DNA from: Lacipirellula limnantheis
GTDB taxonomy: Bacteria > Planctomycetota > Planctomycetia > Pirellulales > Lacipirellulaceae
NCBI RefSeq assembly: GCF_007746075.1
Contig: NZ_CP036339.1
Coordinates: 3,997,786 to 4,061,785, forward strand
DNA: 64,000 bases
Reading direction: 5' to 3'
Shown: positions 35,194 to 42,846 of the stretch, piece by piece
Layout: every line of letters begins with the position of its first letter
Numbering within the stretch: position 1 is the first letter of the stretch
Made by a program: the position numbers and the translations under genes
The notes under the pieces: generated by a model
Databases searched by the model: none
What the model saw: the letters and a program-made list of their open reading frames with translations, nothing else
Told to the model about the DNA's origin: nothing

Positions 35194-35971
35194 CTCGATC
35201 CTTTGGGTTCGGGGTTTGGGAAAAAAGAGCAGCCCCCAGTTTACCACGACATTTCCCGAATCTGGCAATACTCGGCCCCTTATTGGATACCGGGGTCCGA
35301 GCAAAAAGGGCGATTTAGGACCCTGCCCGGGCGGGTTATAAAGACGTATAGGTCCTAATTGTTTCGCCGCTTTTACCCTGTTTTTCTCGGGGTGTAAAGG
35401 GGGGGGCACAACGGCGGCGCCCCTCTCTGGCGGGGTTTGCCGTGCGGGTTGCCGCAAACTCGCCAAATCGCTTGAAAAAATTTTGATTTCTGCCCAAGAC
35501 GCAATCCAACGATTTTGATTTTCGAATTCGCCGAGGAATCAGCTATTGCGTCAGAATGGGATTATGAGTAGTCGCCGTGGCGGCGCCCCCTAGCTAGGGG
35601 GGTAAAGTTTTTCGGAGATTTTTTTGTCGCCAGGGTGTAGGCGGCTATCGGCGATTTGCCCGCGTTTGCCTCGACGGCGATGGCTCGGGCGGATCGGGCC
35701 GAGGCCCCTGGTCCTCGACGGCTCGGGCGCCCTCGGCGTCTGGCCCCTGGTCCTCGACGGCCCGGGCTATCCGGCTCGACGCCACGCCTCGGGCGGATCG
35801 CGGCGCCCTCGGGGGCTATCCCTCGACGGCTCGGGGTTCCCTCGACGCCAGACGGCTCGGCGGGTCCTGGTCCCTCGGCGAAGCTCTCCCGCGGCCGTTG
35901 ACGGCGTCGCCATTGAATCTTGGCCCGATGCCCGGGGTTTAGCCCCGATGGCGCCCGCGGGGGCTATGCGG

Positions 35972-36283
35972 CCCTCGACGCCACGGCTCGGGCGGATCGC
36001 GGCCGAGGCCGACCAGGGGGATAGGCTCGACGCCTCGACGTGGCGGCGGCCCTCGACGCCACGGCTCGGGCGGATCGCGGCCGAGGCCGACCAGGGGGAT
36101 AGGCTCGACGCCTCGACGTGGCGGCGGCCCTCGACGCCACGGCTCGGGCGGATCGCGGCCGAGGCCGACCAGGGGGATAGGCTCGACGCCTCGACGTGGC
36201 GGCGGCCCTCGACGCCACGGCTCGGGCGGATCGCGGCCGAGGCCGACCAGGGGGATAGGCTCGACGCCTCGACGTGGCGGCGG
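35972..36283. repeat. Four perfect tandem copies of a 78-bp unit
   Basis: Copies start at 35972, 36050, 36128 and 36206 and are identical as far as I can compare them. A degenerate start of a fifth unit follows at 36284. The unit length is a multiple of three, so frames stay open through it. There are no spacers, so this is not a CRISPR array. Confidence 0.9.
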
Positions 36284-36668
36284 CCCTCGGCGGATCGCGG
36301 CGGCCCCTGGTCCTCGACGGCTCGGGTTCCCTCGGGCGGATCGCGGCGGCGGGTCCTCGACGGCCGAAGCTCGACGCCATCGCGGCGCCGGGTCCTCGAC
36401 GACAAGCCGGCCGAGGCGCCATCGCCAGGGGGTAAGCTCGACGGCCGACGGCGTTGGCGGATCGGATCGCGGCGCCGAGGCTCGACGGGCCGAAGCTCGA
36501 CGCCATCGCGGCGACGGGCCACGGTCCGGGCTATGCGGCGTGGCACCCTCGGGCTAAGCTCGCGACTTCGCGGCGGCCGATGGCTTTGAAGGCGTGGCGG
36601 ATCGGGCCGAGGGGTTAGCCGGCGTGGCGGCCGAAGCTCGACGGCGACCGGGTCGCGGCGAATCCGAC

Positions 36669-36696
36669 CTAGGTACACTCGAAAATCTGTACCTAG
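36669..36696. repeat. Inverted repeat near right end of element
   Basis: CTAGGTACA at 36669-36677 and TGTACCTAG at 36688-36696 are perfect 9-bp inverted copies with a 10-bp AT-rich spacer. The core is the same as the 12-bp palindrome at 21870-21881 at the left end. Likely a binding site for a dimeric protein of the element, perhaps integrase or excisionase. Confidence 0.55.
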
Positions 36697-36762
36697 TTTG
36701 GGGGTTAAAACGGCCATTTGCGGCCCGAACCCAAATCAGCAAACCCTACAAAAGCCGCTAAT

Positions 36763-36784
36763 CCGACACTAACCCGACACTAAC
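36763..36784. repeat. Tandem 11-bp repeat adjoining attR
   Basis: CCGACACTAAC occurs twice in a row. The second CCCGACA also forms an inverted pair with TGTCGGG at 36794-36800 at the edge of attR. Short repeats beside an attachment site are typical of integrase arm-type sites. Confidence 0.5.
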
Positions 36785-36798
36785 CCGCCGGTATGTCG

Positions 36799-36847
36799 GG
36801 ACTGTCGATCCAGAGGTTGCGGGTTCGAGCCCCGTCAGCGTCGCTTC
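36799..36847. repeat. attR: orphan 49-bp copy of the tRNA-Asp 3' part
   Basis: Identical to 21769-21817. It is not preceded by a tRNA 5' half, so it is not a functional tRNA gene. It marks the right boundary of the integrated element. Most probably it is the original 3' end of the host tRNA, displaced by integration. Confidence 0.92.
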
Positions 36848-36853
36848 CGAAAG

Positions 36854-36894
36854 GCCCTGTTTTCTCGACTCCAAATCGAGGAACAGGGCTTTTT
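36854..36894 (+). terminator. Rho-independent terminator, probably of the original tRNA gene
   Basis: GCCCTGTT (36854-36861) pairs with AACAGGGC (36882-36889), with an inner CTCGA/TCGAG stem, followed by TTTTT. It lies 7 bases after attR. In the uninterrupted chromosome this would directly follow tRNA-Asp, so the element has separated the gene from its terminator. Confidence 0.8.
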
Positions 36895-36953
36895 CGTGCG
36901 CCCACGAGAGTTGCGCGGCCTTTAGCACGTCGCTAAGCGAGTCAACAGCAGCT

Positions 36954-37184
36954 TCACTCTCCAATAGCGGACTCTCGCTGGCCTTCGAGCGACATCGACA
37001 GGATGTAACGATTCCCGAGATGCAGGAATTTGGCGCTAAGCATTGCGTGCCGGGCGATGCACCGCCGATAGGCTTCGATTCTCCGTTCGAACGGCACCGA
37101 AGCGTCGGTAAGCAGTTCAGCGGCGGCTCGCAGAGCGTCGGCGGCATCGAGGCCGACCCGCTCGATCTTCTCTTGCTCAACCAT
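36954..37184 (-). CDS. Small helical unknown protein
   Basis: 76 residues from the ATG at 37184 (MVEQEKIERVGLDAADALRA). The protein is helical with ELLTDASVPFERRIEAYRRCIARHAMLSAKF in pieces. No signal peptide or membrane helix. It lies outside the element, between the displaced tRNA terminator and the ABC exporter genes. Function unknown. Confidence 0.5.
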   Translation of the reverse strand: MVEQEKIERVGLDAADALRAAAELLTDASVPFERRIEAYRRCIARHAMLSAKFLHLGNRYILSMSLEGQRESAIGE

Positions 37185-37392
37185 AACTGCCCCGCGGGGT
37201 ATTGAACGGTATGGCAAACGTAGCTCATTCGGCAGATGGCGCTACCGCCCGCGTGACCGTCACAACACGATTAATTTCAATCCCGGTGCAGTACTTTTTC
37301 ACAAAGGGGGCGGGTGGCCACGCGAGGTTGGCAGGGTCACGCAGGGATTCGGCGGATCGCCGATTCGGCTGCAATTCGGGCGTCCCTCCGGT

Positions 37393-38472
37393 TCACTGCC
37401 CAACGTCCAGACGCAAGTTTTCCGCGCGGCCTTTCGACTTGTCCAAGAAGACGTCGATCTGCTGTCCGACGTACACCTCGCGCGGCGTCGACTCGATCGC
37501 ATAGATCACCTGCAACACGCGGGTATCGATTCGTTCGTTGCCGGCGCCGGTGAGCGAACGTTTTGGCTCGGTGAATGGTTCGATTCGCACGAACGACAAT
37601 TGCAGCGGCTGTTCGGCGTCGCCCCGGACGAAGCCTTGGCCCGGCATCCCCGGTTCAAGCCTCGGCAAGTCTTGTTCGTCGATGTCGACCCGCACGTGAA
37701 GCGTCGAGACGTCCCCCAGGATTACCAACGGCTTTCCTGGCGGCGTGCCGACGTATTCGCCGGGCCGGACGTCGACCTTCAGGACTCGTCCGGCAATGGG
37801 CGACCGCACGGCAAGGCGATCGAGTTCGACGCGCGCTTGGGCGACCTGCGCTTCCATCCGCTCGACCTGCGACTGGGCGACCGCGACGTCGGCTTGCCAG
37901 GCGCCGGCTTTCAGCCGCGCGTCCTCGGCGAGCGCCTGCGTCAGTTCCGCTTGCGCCGCATGATAAGCCTGCTCGCGCTCGACGAGTTCCTGCTCGGCCA
38001 TGGCGTTCTTCGCCACGAGTCCTCGCGTCCGTTGCAGTTGGTCTCGCCGCAATTCGACGTCCGCTTGAAACTTTTTGACGCGCGCTTCGCTCGGCGGCAC
38101 GTCTTCGGTTCGCGGCATTTGTCGCCAGCGACGAAGCGTCGCCTGCGCTTCTTCCAAGAGACTCTGCTGCACGGCAAGCTCCGCCTGCAGCTGCCGATCA
38201 TCGAGCCGGAAGAGGACGTCGCCCGCGGCGACATCGACCCCCTCCTGAACCTTCACCTCGACAACCGTACCGGAGGTGATCGCCGCCACCTCGATGTTTT
38301 CCGATTTCGGCTCGATGAGCCCGACGCCGGCGACCACCTCGCTGAAGGGCGCCCGCGACGGCTCGACGACTGGATCGGTCTGAGGCGTCGCTTTCGAGGA
38401 ACTCACGACGTGCCACACCATGTACGAAAACGCCGCGACGGCGATCATTGGCAATACGAGACTGCGATACAT
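37393..38472 (-). CDS. HlyD-family periplasmic adaptor of an ABC exporter
   Basis: 359 residues from the ATG at 38472, with AAAGGTG about 8 bases upstream. One N-terminal membrane helix (about 4-22). A lipoyl-like half-motif appears in GVGLIEPKSENIEVA and a long alpha-hairpin at about 90-200 (EEAQATLRRWRQM; ERMEAQVAQARVELDRL). The second lipoyl half follows (VRSPIAGRVLKVDVRPGEYV), then the beta-barrel part. It bridges the inner-membrane ABC complex to the outer membrane. It is last in the tetR-permease-ATPase operon. Confidence 0.88.
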   Translation of the reverse strand: MYRSLVLPMIAVAAFSYMVWHVVSSSKATPQTDPVVEPSRAPFSEVVAGVGLIEPKSENIEVAAITSGTVVEVKVQEGVDVAAGDVLFRLDDRQLQAELAVQQSLLEEAQATLRRWRQMPRTEDVPPSEARVKKFQADVELRRDQLQRTRGLVAKNAMAEQELVEREQAYHAAQAELTQALAEDARLKAGAWQADVAVAQSQVERMEAQVAQARVELDRLAVRSPIAGRVLKVDVRPGEYVGTPPGKPLVILGDVSTLHVRVDIDEQDLPRLEPGMPGQGFVRGDAEQPLQLSFVRIEPFTEPKRSLTGAGNERIDTRVLQVIYAIESTPREVYVGQQIDVFLDKSKGRAENLRLDVGQ

Positions 38473-38535
38473 GACAGCACCTTTCAACGCTCGGCCTTCC
38501 ACACTTGGTTAAGTCGCTGCAGCGTCGGGGCGCCG

Positions 38536-39258
38536 TTAAGCGACCCGCGTAATCCGCCCGTCCGCCATCTCAATCGTCCGATCACCGTACTCCAACACCC
38601 GCGAGTCGTGCGTCACCACGATCACCGATCTCCCCGCTTCGACGGCGACCCTCTTGAGCAATTCCATCACCGTGCGGCCTGAATGGGCGTCGAGCGCCGC
38701 CGTCGGCTCGTCGCACACCAGCAGCCGCGGACCGTGCACCAGCGCCCTTGCAATCGCGACCCGCTGCTGCTGCCCGCCTGAAAGTTGTGATGGCAGCGAG
38801 TTGAATTTGTCGGCCAGTCCGACTTGTTCCAGCACTTCGTGGGCGTGGACCAACGCCTTGGCACGCGTCCACCCCTGAATCAACAACGGTACTGAAACGT
38901 TCTCTGCGGCCGTCAGGGCAGGGAGAAGGTTGTACTGCTGAAAGACAAATCCAACGTTCGCGGCGCGAAAATCGACCAGCCGTCGGCCGCGAAGTTTTGA
39001 CTGCAGTTCGCCAAAGAGCTCGACTTCCCCTTCGGTGGCATCGAGCAGGCCGGCGACGATCGAAATGAGCGTCGTCTTCCCGCACCCGCTTGGGCCGACA
39101 AGCAGCGTCAGTTTGCTTGTCAGCACGTCGACGTCGATTTCATGCAATACGCGAATGCGCGTCTCACCGTCGCCAAACTCCTTCACGACGCCGCGGCAGC
39201 GCACGCCGATTTCCCGGTCGTCAGCAGTTTTCGGCGGTTCAGCGAACGTGCTGTTCAT
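38536..39258 (-). CDS. ABC transporter ATP-binding protein (LolD/MacB/DevA-like)
   Basis: 240 residues. Walker A GPSGCGKTT, Q-loop FVFQQYNLLPALT, signature LSGGQQQR, Walker B LLVCDEPTAALD and the H-loop VVTHDSRV are all intact, so it should be an active ATPase. The LolD-like VFQQYNLLP stretch and the following FtsX-type permease gene place it in the MacB/Lol/DevA exporter group. It powers the neighbouring permease. Confidence 0.92.
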   Translation of the reverse strand: MNSTFAEPPKTADDREIGVRCRGVVKEFGDGETRIRVLHEIDVDVLTSKLTLLVGPSGCGKTTLISIVAGLLDATEGEVELFGELQSKLRGRRLVDFRAANVGFVFQQYNLLPALTAAENVSVPLLIQGWTRAKALVHAHEVLEQVGLADKFNSLPSQLSGGQQQRVAIARALVHGPRLLVCDEPTAALDAHSGRTVMELLKRVAVEAGRSVIVVTHDSRVLEYGDRTIEMADGRITRVA

Positions 39259-39319
39259 TCGAGCGAGTCATCAAGCCAAGGTTGGGAAGCGGCGGCGCCG
39301 CGACGTCAGAGCCATGGTT

Positions 39320-40462
39320 CTATCCACGGAACACCACCGCCGGCTCCAGAATCAATACCTTGCGCAAGCTCATGACGCTTGCCAACAACACAATGAAGAC
39401 GACGACGACCGCCGTCCCGGCGGCGATTTCGGGCAGCAAGTGCAGGCCGCGCAGATTTGGATTCAAATCGGCCGTGAACTCAAAGAACGCCGCCGTCATT
39501 CCAATGCCAAGGCAGTAGCCAATGATGCCGACCACGGTCGCCTGCAGCAGCACCATGCCGATCAGCCGCCCGTTGCGCAGCCCCATCGCCTTCAAAGCGC
39601 CGAACTGTTTCAGGTTCTCGAGCGTGAATAGGTAAAAAGTCTGCCCCGCGATCGCCGCGCCAACCAAGAATCCAAGCAAAATCGTGATTCCAAAATTGAC
39701 TGGGATGCCCGTGTTCCGCAGATAATAGCCGACGACCATCCACAGAAAGTCGCGGTTGTCGAGCGCTCGTAGCGACGTCTGTTCGTCGATGGCCCGCAAC
39801 ACCTCCGCCTGATTGGCGCTTGGGGTCACTCGCCCTACCACGAACGACATTTGCCGTCGCTGCGGCGGGACGTAGTTCAAGGCGAGCGAGTAGCGGGTGA
39901 AGATCACCGGAAACGTGAAGAACGGCGACGATACGTCGCAGATCCCGACGACGACGGCCCGCCGGTCGTTCATCTCAACTTCGCGGCCCAATACCTTCGG
40001 CTCGCCGGGCCACAATAATCCGTAGCCGATATCATCGATGATCACCGAGTCAGGCCGCCGCAGATCGGCGAGATTTCCCTGCAACATCTTCGTTGGCGCA
40101 CCGACGAGCGATTGGTCGTCCACGCCGATGACGATCGACTGCCAAAAATGGCCGGTCTCGGTTCGAGCTCGCGTCTGCCCCTTGTACAGCGGCACTGCCC
40201 ACTCGACGCCAGAGACGCCGCGCACACGATAAAGGTCGCTCTCCGATAGCGGTTTGATGTCGTCGGCGTTCTGGGTGTAGGGATCCATGACCCAAAAATC
40301 GGGCTCGCGGACGTCGATCACCTGGCTTGCGGTCCGCTTGATAATGCCGACGAAGATCGACGTCTGCTGAGAGATCAACAGCACGCCAAACGCCACGCCG
40401 AAGACCGTGCCAAGATATTTGGCTCGATCCCCTGTCAACATTTTCCAAGCGACCCAGTTCAT
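39320..40462 (-). CDS. FtsX-like ABC transporter permease (DevC-like)
   Basis: 380 residues. An N-terminal helix (about 17-38), a large periplasmic domain (about 40-255) and three C-terminal helices (about 258-282, 300-330 and 348-370) match the FtsX/MacB fold. FALKAMGLRNG-like text (FGALKAMGLRNGRLIGMV) is the coupling segment. With the ATPase and HlyD gene it forms a mechanotransmission-type exporter. The substrate is unknown; DevBCA systems in cyanobacteria export lipids, others antibiotics or peptides. Confidence 0.85.
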   Translation of the reverse strand: MNWVAWKMLTGDRAKYLGTVFGVAFGVLLISQQTSIFVGIIKRTASQVIDVREPDFWVMDPYTQNADDIKPLSESDLYRVRGVSGVEWAVPLYKGQTRARTETGHFWQSIVIGVDDQSLVGAPTKMLQGNLADLRRPDSVIIDDIGYGLLWPGEPKVLGREVEMNDRRAVVVGICDVSSPFFTFPVIFTRYSLALNYVPPQRRQMSFVVGRVTPSANQAEVLRAIDEQTSLRALDNRDFLWMVVGYYLRNTGIPVNFGITILLGFLVGAAIAGQTFYLFTLENLKQFGALKAMGLRNGRLIGMVLLQATVVGIIGYCLGIGMTAAFFEFTADLNPNLRGLHLLPEIAAGTAVVVVFIVLLASVMSLRKVLILEPAVVFRG

Positions 40463-40471
40463 CGCAGGACC

Positions 40472-41161
40472 CTAGTTCGTTTCGATTTCTCTCTGCAAAT
40501 CCACGGAAATCGGATCGCCGTTTCCGAGCGCCGCGAGGCTGAATCGCGTAATGTGGTCGGTCAGCCCGTCGACTGTCAGCGACTTAAATCCTTCTTCACC
40601 CATCAAAATGCGGATGACCGGCTGTTGCAGTTGGTAGAACAACACCTGGCCGACAATGCTAAAGCCGATCATCCACGTCTGCTGGGTCCACTCACGGTGC
40701 GGGTAAATCTCCTGCATGATCTCGCCCAGCGCGTGGGCCATTGGCCGGATGTACGACTCGACGAACTCGCGGCACGATTCGCTCGGGCGGGAGAGTTCAC
40801 GCAGCATCAACTCCTGGTGCCAGGCCGGTCGCTCCGTGTTCAGCTTCTCCTCTAGCATTCGCTGGATGAACGCTCGCAGTTTGTCGGCAGGCGTGTAAGA
40901 TTCTGGCCAGGCAGGCCGATCGAGCCCTTCGACGCGGCACGACTGAGCATGCTCCAGGCACGCTCGATAAAGCCCGCGTTTGTCGCCAAAGTGGTAATTG
41001 ACCGCCGCGACGTTAGCGCCAGCCTTGTGGCAGATTTCGCGGATGCCGACCGCGTCGAAACCCTTTACGGCAAACGCTTCGCCGGCGACTTCGATGAGCC
41101 TGGTTTTGATGTCCTCTGCCACTTTCCCGCCGTCTTTCCTGCTAGCGATCAACCGTTTCAA
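40472..41161 (-). CDS. TetR/AcrR-family regulator with CerR-type C-terminal domain
   Basis: 229 residues. The N-terminal TetR HTH covers about 20-65 (VAGEAFAVKGFDAVGIREI; GANVAAVNYHFGDKRGLY). The C-terminal ligand domain has the DUF1956/CerR appearance (HQELMLRELSRPSE, FSIVGQVLFYQLQQPVI). It is first in the operon with the ABC exporter (9 bases to the permease gene), so it probably represses its own operon and responds to an export substrate. Confidence 0.85.
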   Translation of the reverse strand: MKRLIASRKDGGKVAEDIKTRLIEVAGEAFAVKGFDAVGIREICHKAGANVAAVNYHFGDKRGLYRACLEHAQSCRVEGLDRPAWPESYTPADKLRAFIQRMLEEKLNTERPAWHQELMLRELSRPSESCREFVESYIRPMAHALGEIMQEIYPHREWTQQTWMIGFSIVGQVLFYQLQQPVIRILMGEEGFKSLTVDGLTDHITRFSLAALGNGDPISVDLQREIETN

Positions 41162-41194
41162 ACGAGTGCTTAAGTCTATCTTGGAAACTAGAAC

Positions 41195-41212
41195 AAATCA
41201 AGCGCTTGTTTA
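41195..41212. promoter_or_regulatory. Palindrome upstream of tetR, candidate operator
   Basis: CAAGCGCTTG (41199-41208) is a perfect 10-bp palindrome with partly matching AAA/TTT flanks. It lies about 35 bases upstream of the tetR start and before the divergent alcohol dehydrogenase gene. TetR-family repressors often bind such sites in their own promoters. Binding is not shown by sequence alone. Confidence 0.5.
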
Positions 41213-41269
41213 CTGCGCCTCGAAGACTTTCAACGCTCGGTACCCTGAGCCCCTCGGAGCTCGTCCGCT

Positions 41270-42352
41270 ATGACTCGCGTCGTCCTGTTTCACGGGCCCA
41301 ATCGCCCTCTCGAAGTGCGAGATATCGTGGCGCCGCCCCTAGCGGATCGGCAGATTTTGGTGCGGGTGCTGGCCTGCACCATCTGTCGCAGTGATTTGCA
41401 CACTCACGCCGGCCGGCGGCCAGGGCCGATCCCGTCGATTCTTGGGCATGAGATCGTCGGCCGCATCGAAGCATTCGGCCCGGGCACGTCGCCGGTCGAC
41501 TTCGCGGGGAATCGAGCCGCGGTCGACGACCGGGTCACCTGGTCGATCGCCGTCGGCTGCGGCGACTGCTATTTCTGCCAGCACGATCTGCCGCAGAAGT
41601 GCGTCCGGCTCTACAAGTATGGCCACGAGGCAGTCAGCGCGGCGCAGTCGCTGGGGGGAGGGCTGGCCGACCATATCGTGCTGATTCCAAACACGGCATG
41701 GCTGAAAATACCCGATGTGATCCCCACCGCGGTTGCCTCGCTTGCCAATTGCGCTGGCGCGACCGCCGCTTCCGCCCTGCGCGCCGCCGGGGCGGTGGCC
41801 GGCCAGAGAGTTCTTGTACTTGGCGCCGGCGTCCTCGGCGTGTTCGCTTCAGCGATGGCCCGTTCCGCCGGCGCCCAGCTCGTGGTCGCCGTCGATCCCC
41901 TGGACACATGCCGAGAGCGCGCCCTGCAGTTTGGCGCAAATGCGGCGCACGACGCCAAACAGCCTGACCTCGTTGCAGCGCTGCTCGCGACGACCGACTG
42001 GCTCGGCTTCGATGTGGTCCTGGAGCTAGCAGGAGTCACATCCTCGGTAGCCACGGCGATTGCCGCCGTGCGTACGGGAGGAACCGCCATTCTCGTTGGT
42101 TCCGTCGCGCAGTGCGACTCGCTACCCCTCGATCCGGAGCAACTGGTTCGCCGCATGATCACCCTGCGCGGGGTACACAATTATCACCCTCGTGATCTTC
42201 AAGAGACGCTCCACTTTCTCTCTGGGGCGGGGCGGATGTTCCCGTTCGCGTCGCTCATCGCTGCGGAGTTCGGGCTTGAACAGGCTGAAAAGGCCTTTCG
42301 CGTTGCCCATGGCCAGCCCGGGGCGCGCGTTTGCGTGACCAGCGTTAGGTGA
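41270..42352 (+). CDS. Zinc-binding alcohol dehydrogenase family protein
   Basis: 360 residues, medium-chain dehydrogenase. Catalytic zinc ligands lie in ACTICRSDLH (Cys) and GHEIVG (His). The structural zinc set is CGDCYFCQHDLPQKC. The Rossmann motif is GAGVLGVFASAMA. The text around LPQKCVRLYKYGHE and GVHNYHPRDL resembles a subgroup proposed to act in phosphonate breakdown (TIGR03366-like), but no phosphonate gene is nearby. Substrate uncertain. The tetR operon diverges from it. Confidence 0.8.
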   Translation: MTRVVLFHGPNRPLEVRDIVAPPLADRQILVRVLACTICRSDLHTHAGRRPGPIPSILGHEIVGRIEAFGPGTSPVDFAGNRAAVDDRVTWSIAVGCGDCYFCQHDLPQKCVRLYKYGHEAVSAAQSLGGGLADHIVLIPNTAWLKIPDVIPTAVASLANCAGATAASALRAAGAVAGQRVLVLGAGVLGVFASAMARSAGAQLVVAVDPLDTCRERALQFGANAAHDAKQPDLVAALLATTDWLGFDVVLELAGVTSSVATAIAAVRTGGTAILVGSVAQCDSLPLDPEQLVRRMITLRGVHNYHPRDLQETLHFLSGAGRMFPFASLIAAEFGLEQAEKAFRVAHGQPGARVCVTSVR

Positions 42353-42618
42353 TGAGTGAGTCAACAATTCGCCAGGCTCTTCGCCGAGCGAGTCGACGAT
42401 TCTCTCCAGCGTGTTCGGTTGCAACGATTACAACGGCGCTTACAGCGAATTGCTGGGAAGATTGCGCCGGCGTCGGTACACGCCCAGAAACGCGCGGCCC
42501 GCACACCGGCTCGTTTCCCTTCCATTCGCCGATCAGTCGGTCCCAGTACCGGCTGAACAACCTATCTTAGAATAGGGATTTCTCGCCACTTCGGCCCTCC
42601 CTCAGAAGGGTGCACGCC

Positions 42619-42783
42619 ATGCAACTATTCCATTCGATCGGCGACCGGTTCCGGCTCAGTTTGGAAGACGGCTGGCATTGGGTGCAATCACTGAACACGC
42701 AGGAGTGGTTTCTCCTCCTAGGCTTTTGCGCCGCGGCGGGCTTCTGTTGCATGCGCGGCACCGGTTCGCGGTCAAACTACTAA
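42619..42783 (+). CDS. Small membrane protein (54 residues)
   Basis: ATG at 42619 with AGAAGGG about 10 bases upstream gives MQLFHSIGDRFRLSLEDGWH, then one hydrophobic segment (WFLLLGFCAAAGFCCM) and a short polar tail. The length, ribosome site and amphipathic first half make a real small gene likely. It lies 63 bases before the GGDEF gene in the same direction. Function unknown. Confidence 0.6.
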   Translation: MQLFHSIGDRFRLSLEDGWHWVQSLNTQEWFLLLGFCAAAGFCCMRGTGSRSNY

Positions 42784-42846
42784 AAGTCAATGCCGAACGA
42801 GCGTAGTTTTGGTTGACTCGATGAGCACGAACGACGGCAAAAGCAC

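Larger units (their letters stand above)
35194..36798. other. Right-end noncoding, highly repetitive region of the element
   Basis: Bases 35194-35600 are of mixed composition and should contain the promoter of the leftward gene block. From about 35640 to 36660 the sequence is built from short variants of CTCGACG, GGCTCGGGCGGATCGCGGC and CCTGGTCCTCGACGG. Long open frames exist on both strands at once, but their translations are repetitive Arg/Pro/Ser-rich text without fold, so I treat them as products of base bias. The last ~130 bases are normal composition with short repeats next to attR. Confidence 0.6.
21769..36847. mobile_element. Integrative element in tRNA-Asp, ~15.1 kb
   Basis: The element is bounded by an exact 49-bp direct repeat (21769-21817 and 36799-36847). 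The left copy is the 3' part of the intact tRNA-Asp; the right copy is an orphan tRNA 3' end. A tyrosine recombinase gene lies 57 bases inside the left end and points toward it. The element carries two excisionase-like HTH proteins, a primase-helicase, several unknown coiled-coil proteins, a candidate origin and a cargo block. No capsid, portal, terminase, relaxase or type IV secretion gene is visible. It therefore resembles a phage satellite or integrative plasmid-like element. Confidence 0.9.

Noticed and set aside
35972..36283. Possible CRISPR array
   Set aside because: The repeats are adjacent with no unique spacers and are 78 bp long, and no cas gene is nearby.
35624..36717. Long frames on both strands with 26-residue repeats
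   Set aside because: Both strands are open because the 78-bp repeat is a multiple of three and the sequence is GC-rich; the residues are low-complexity and no start or ribosome site is convincing.
36758..37228. A 156-codon minus-strand frame across attR containing TGLEPATSGSTV
   Set aside because: This text is the well-known antisense translation of a tRNA 3' end and recurs as a false protein in many annotations; it spans attR and the terminator.
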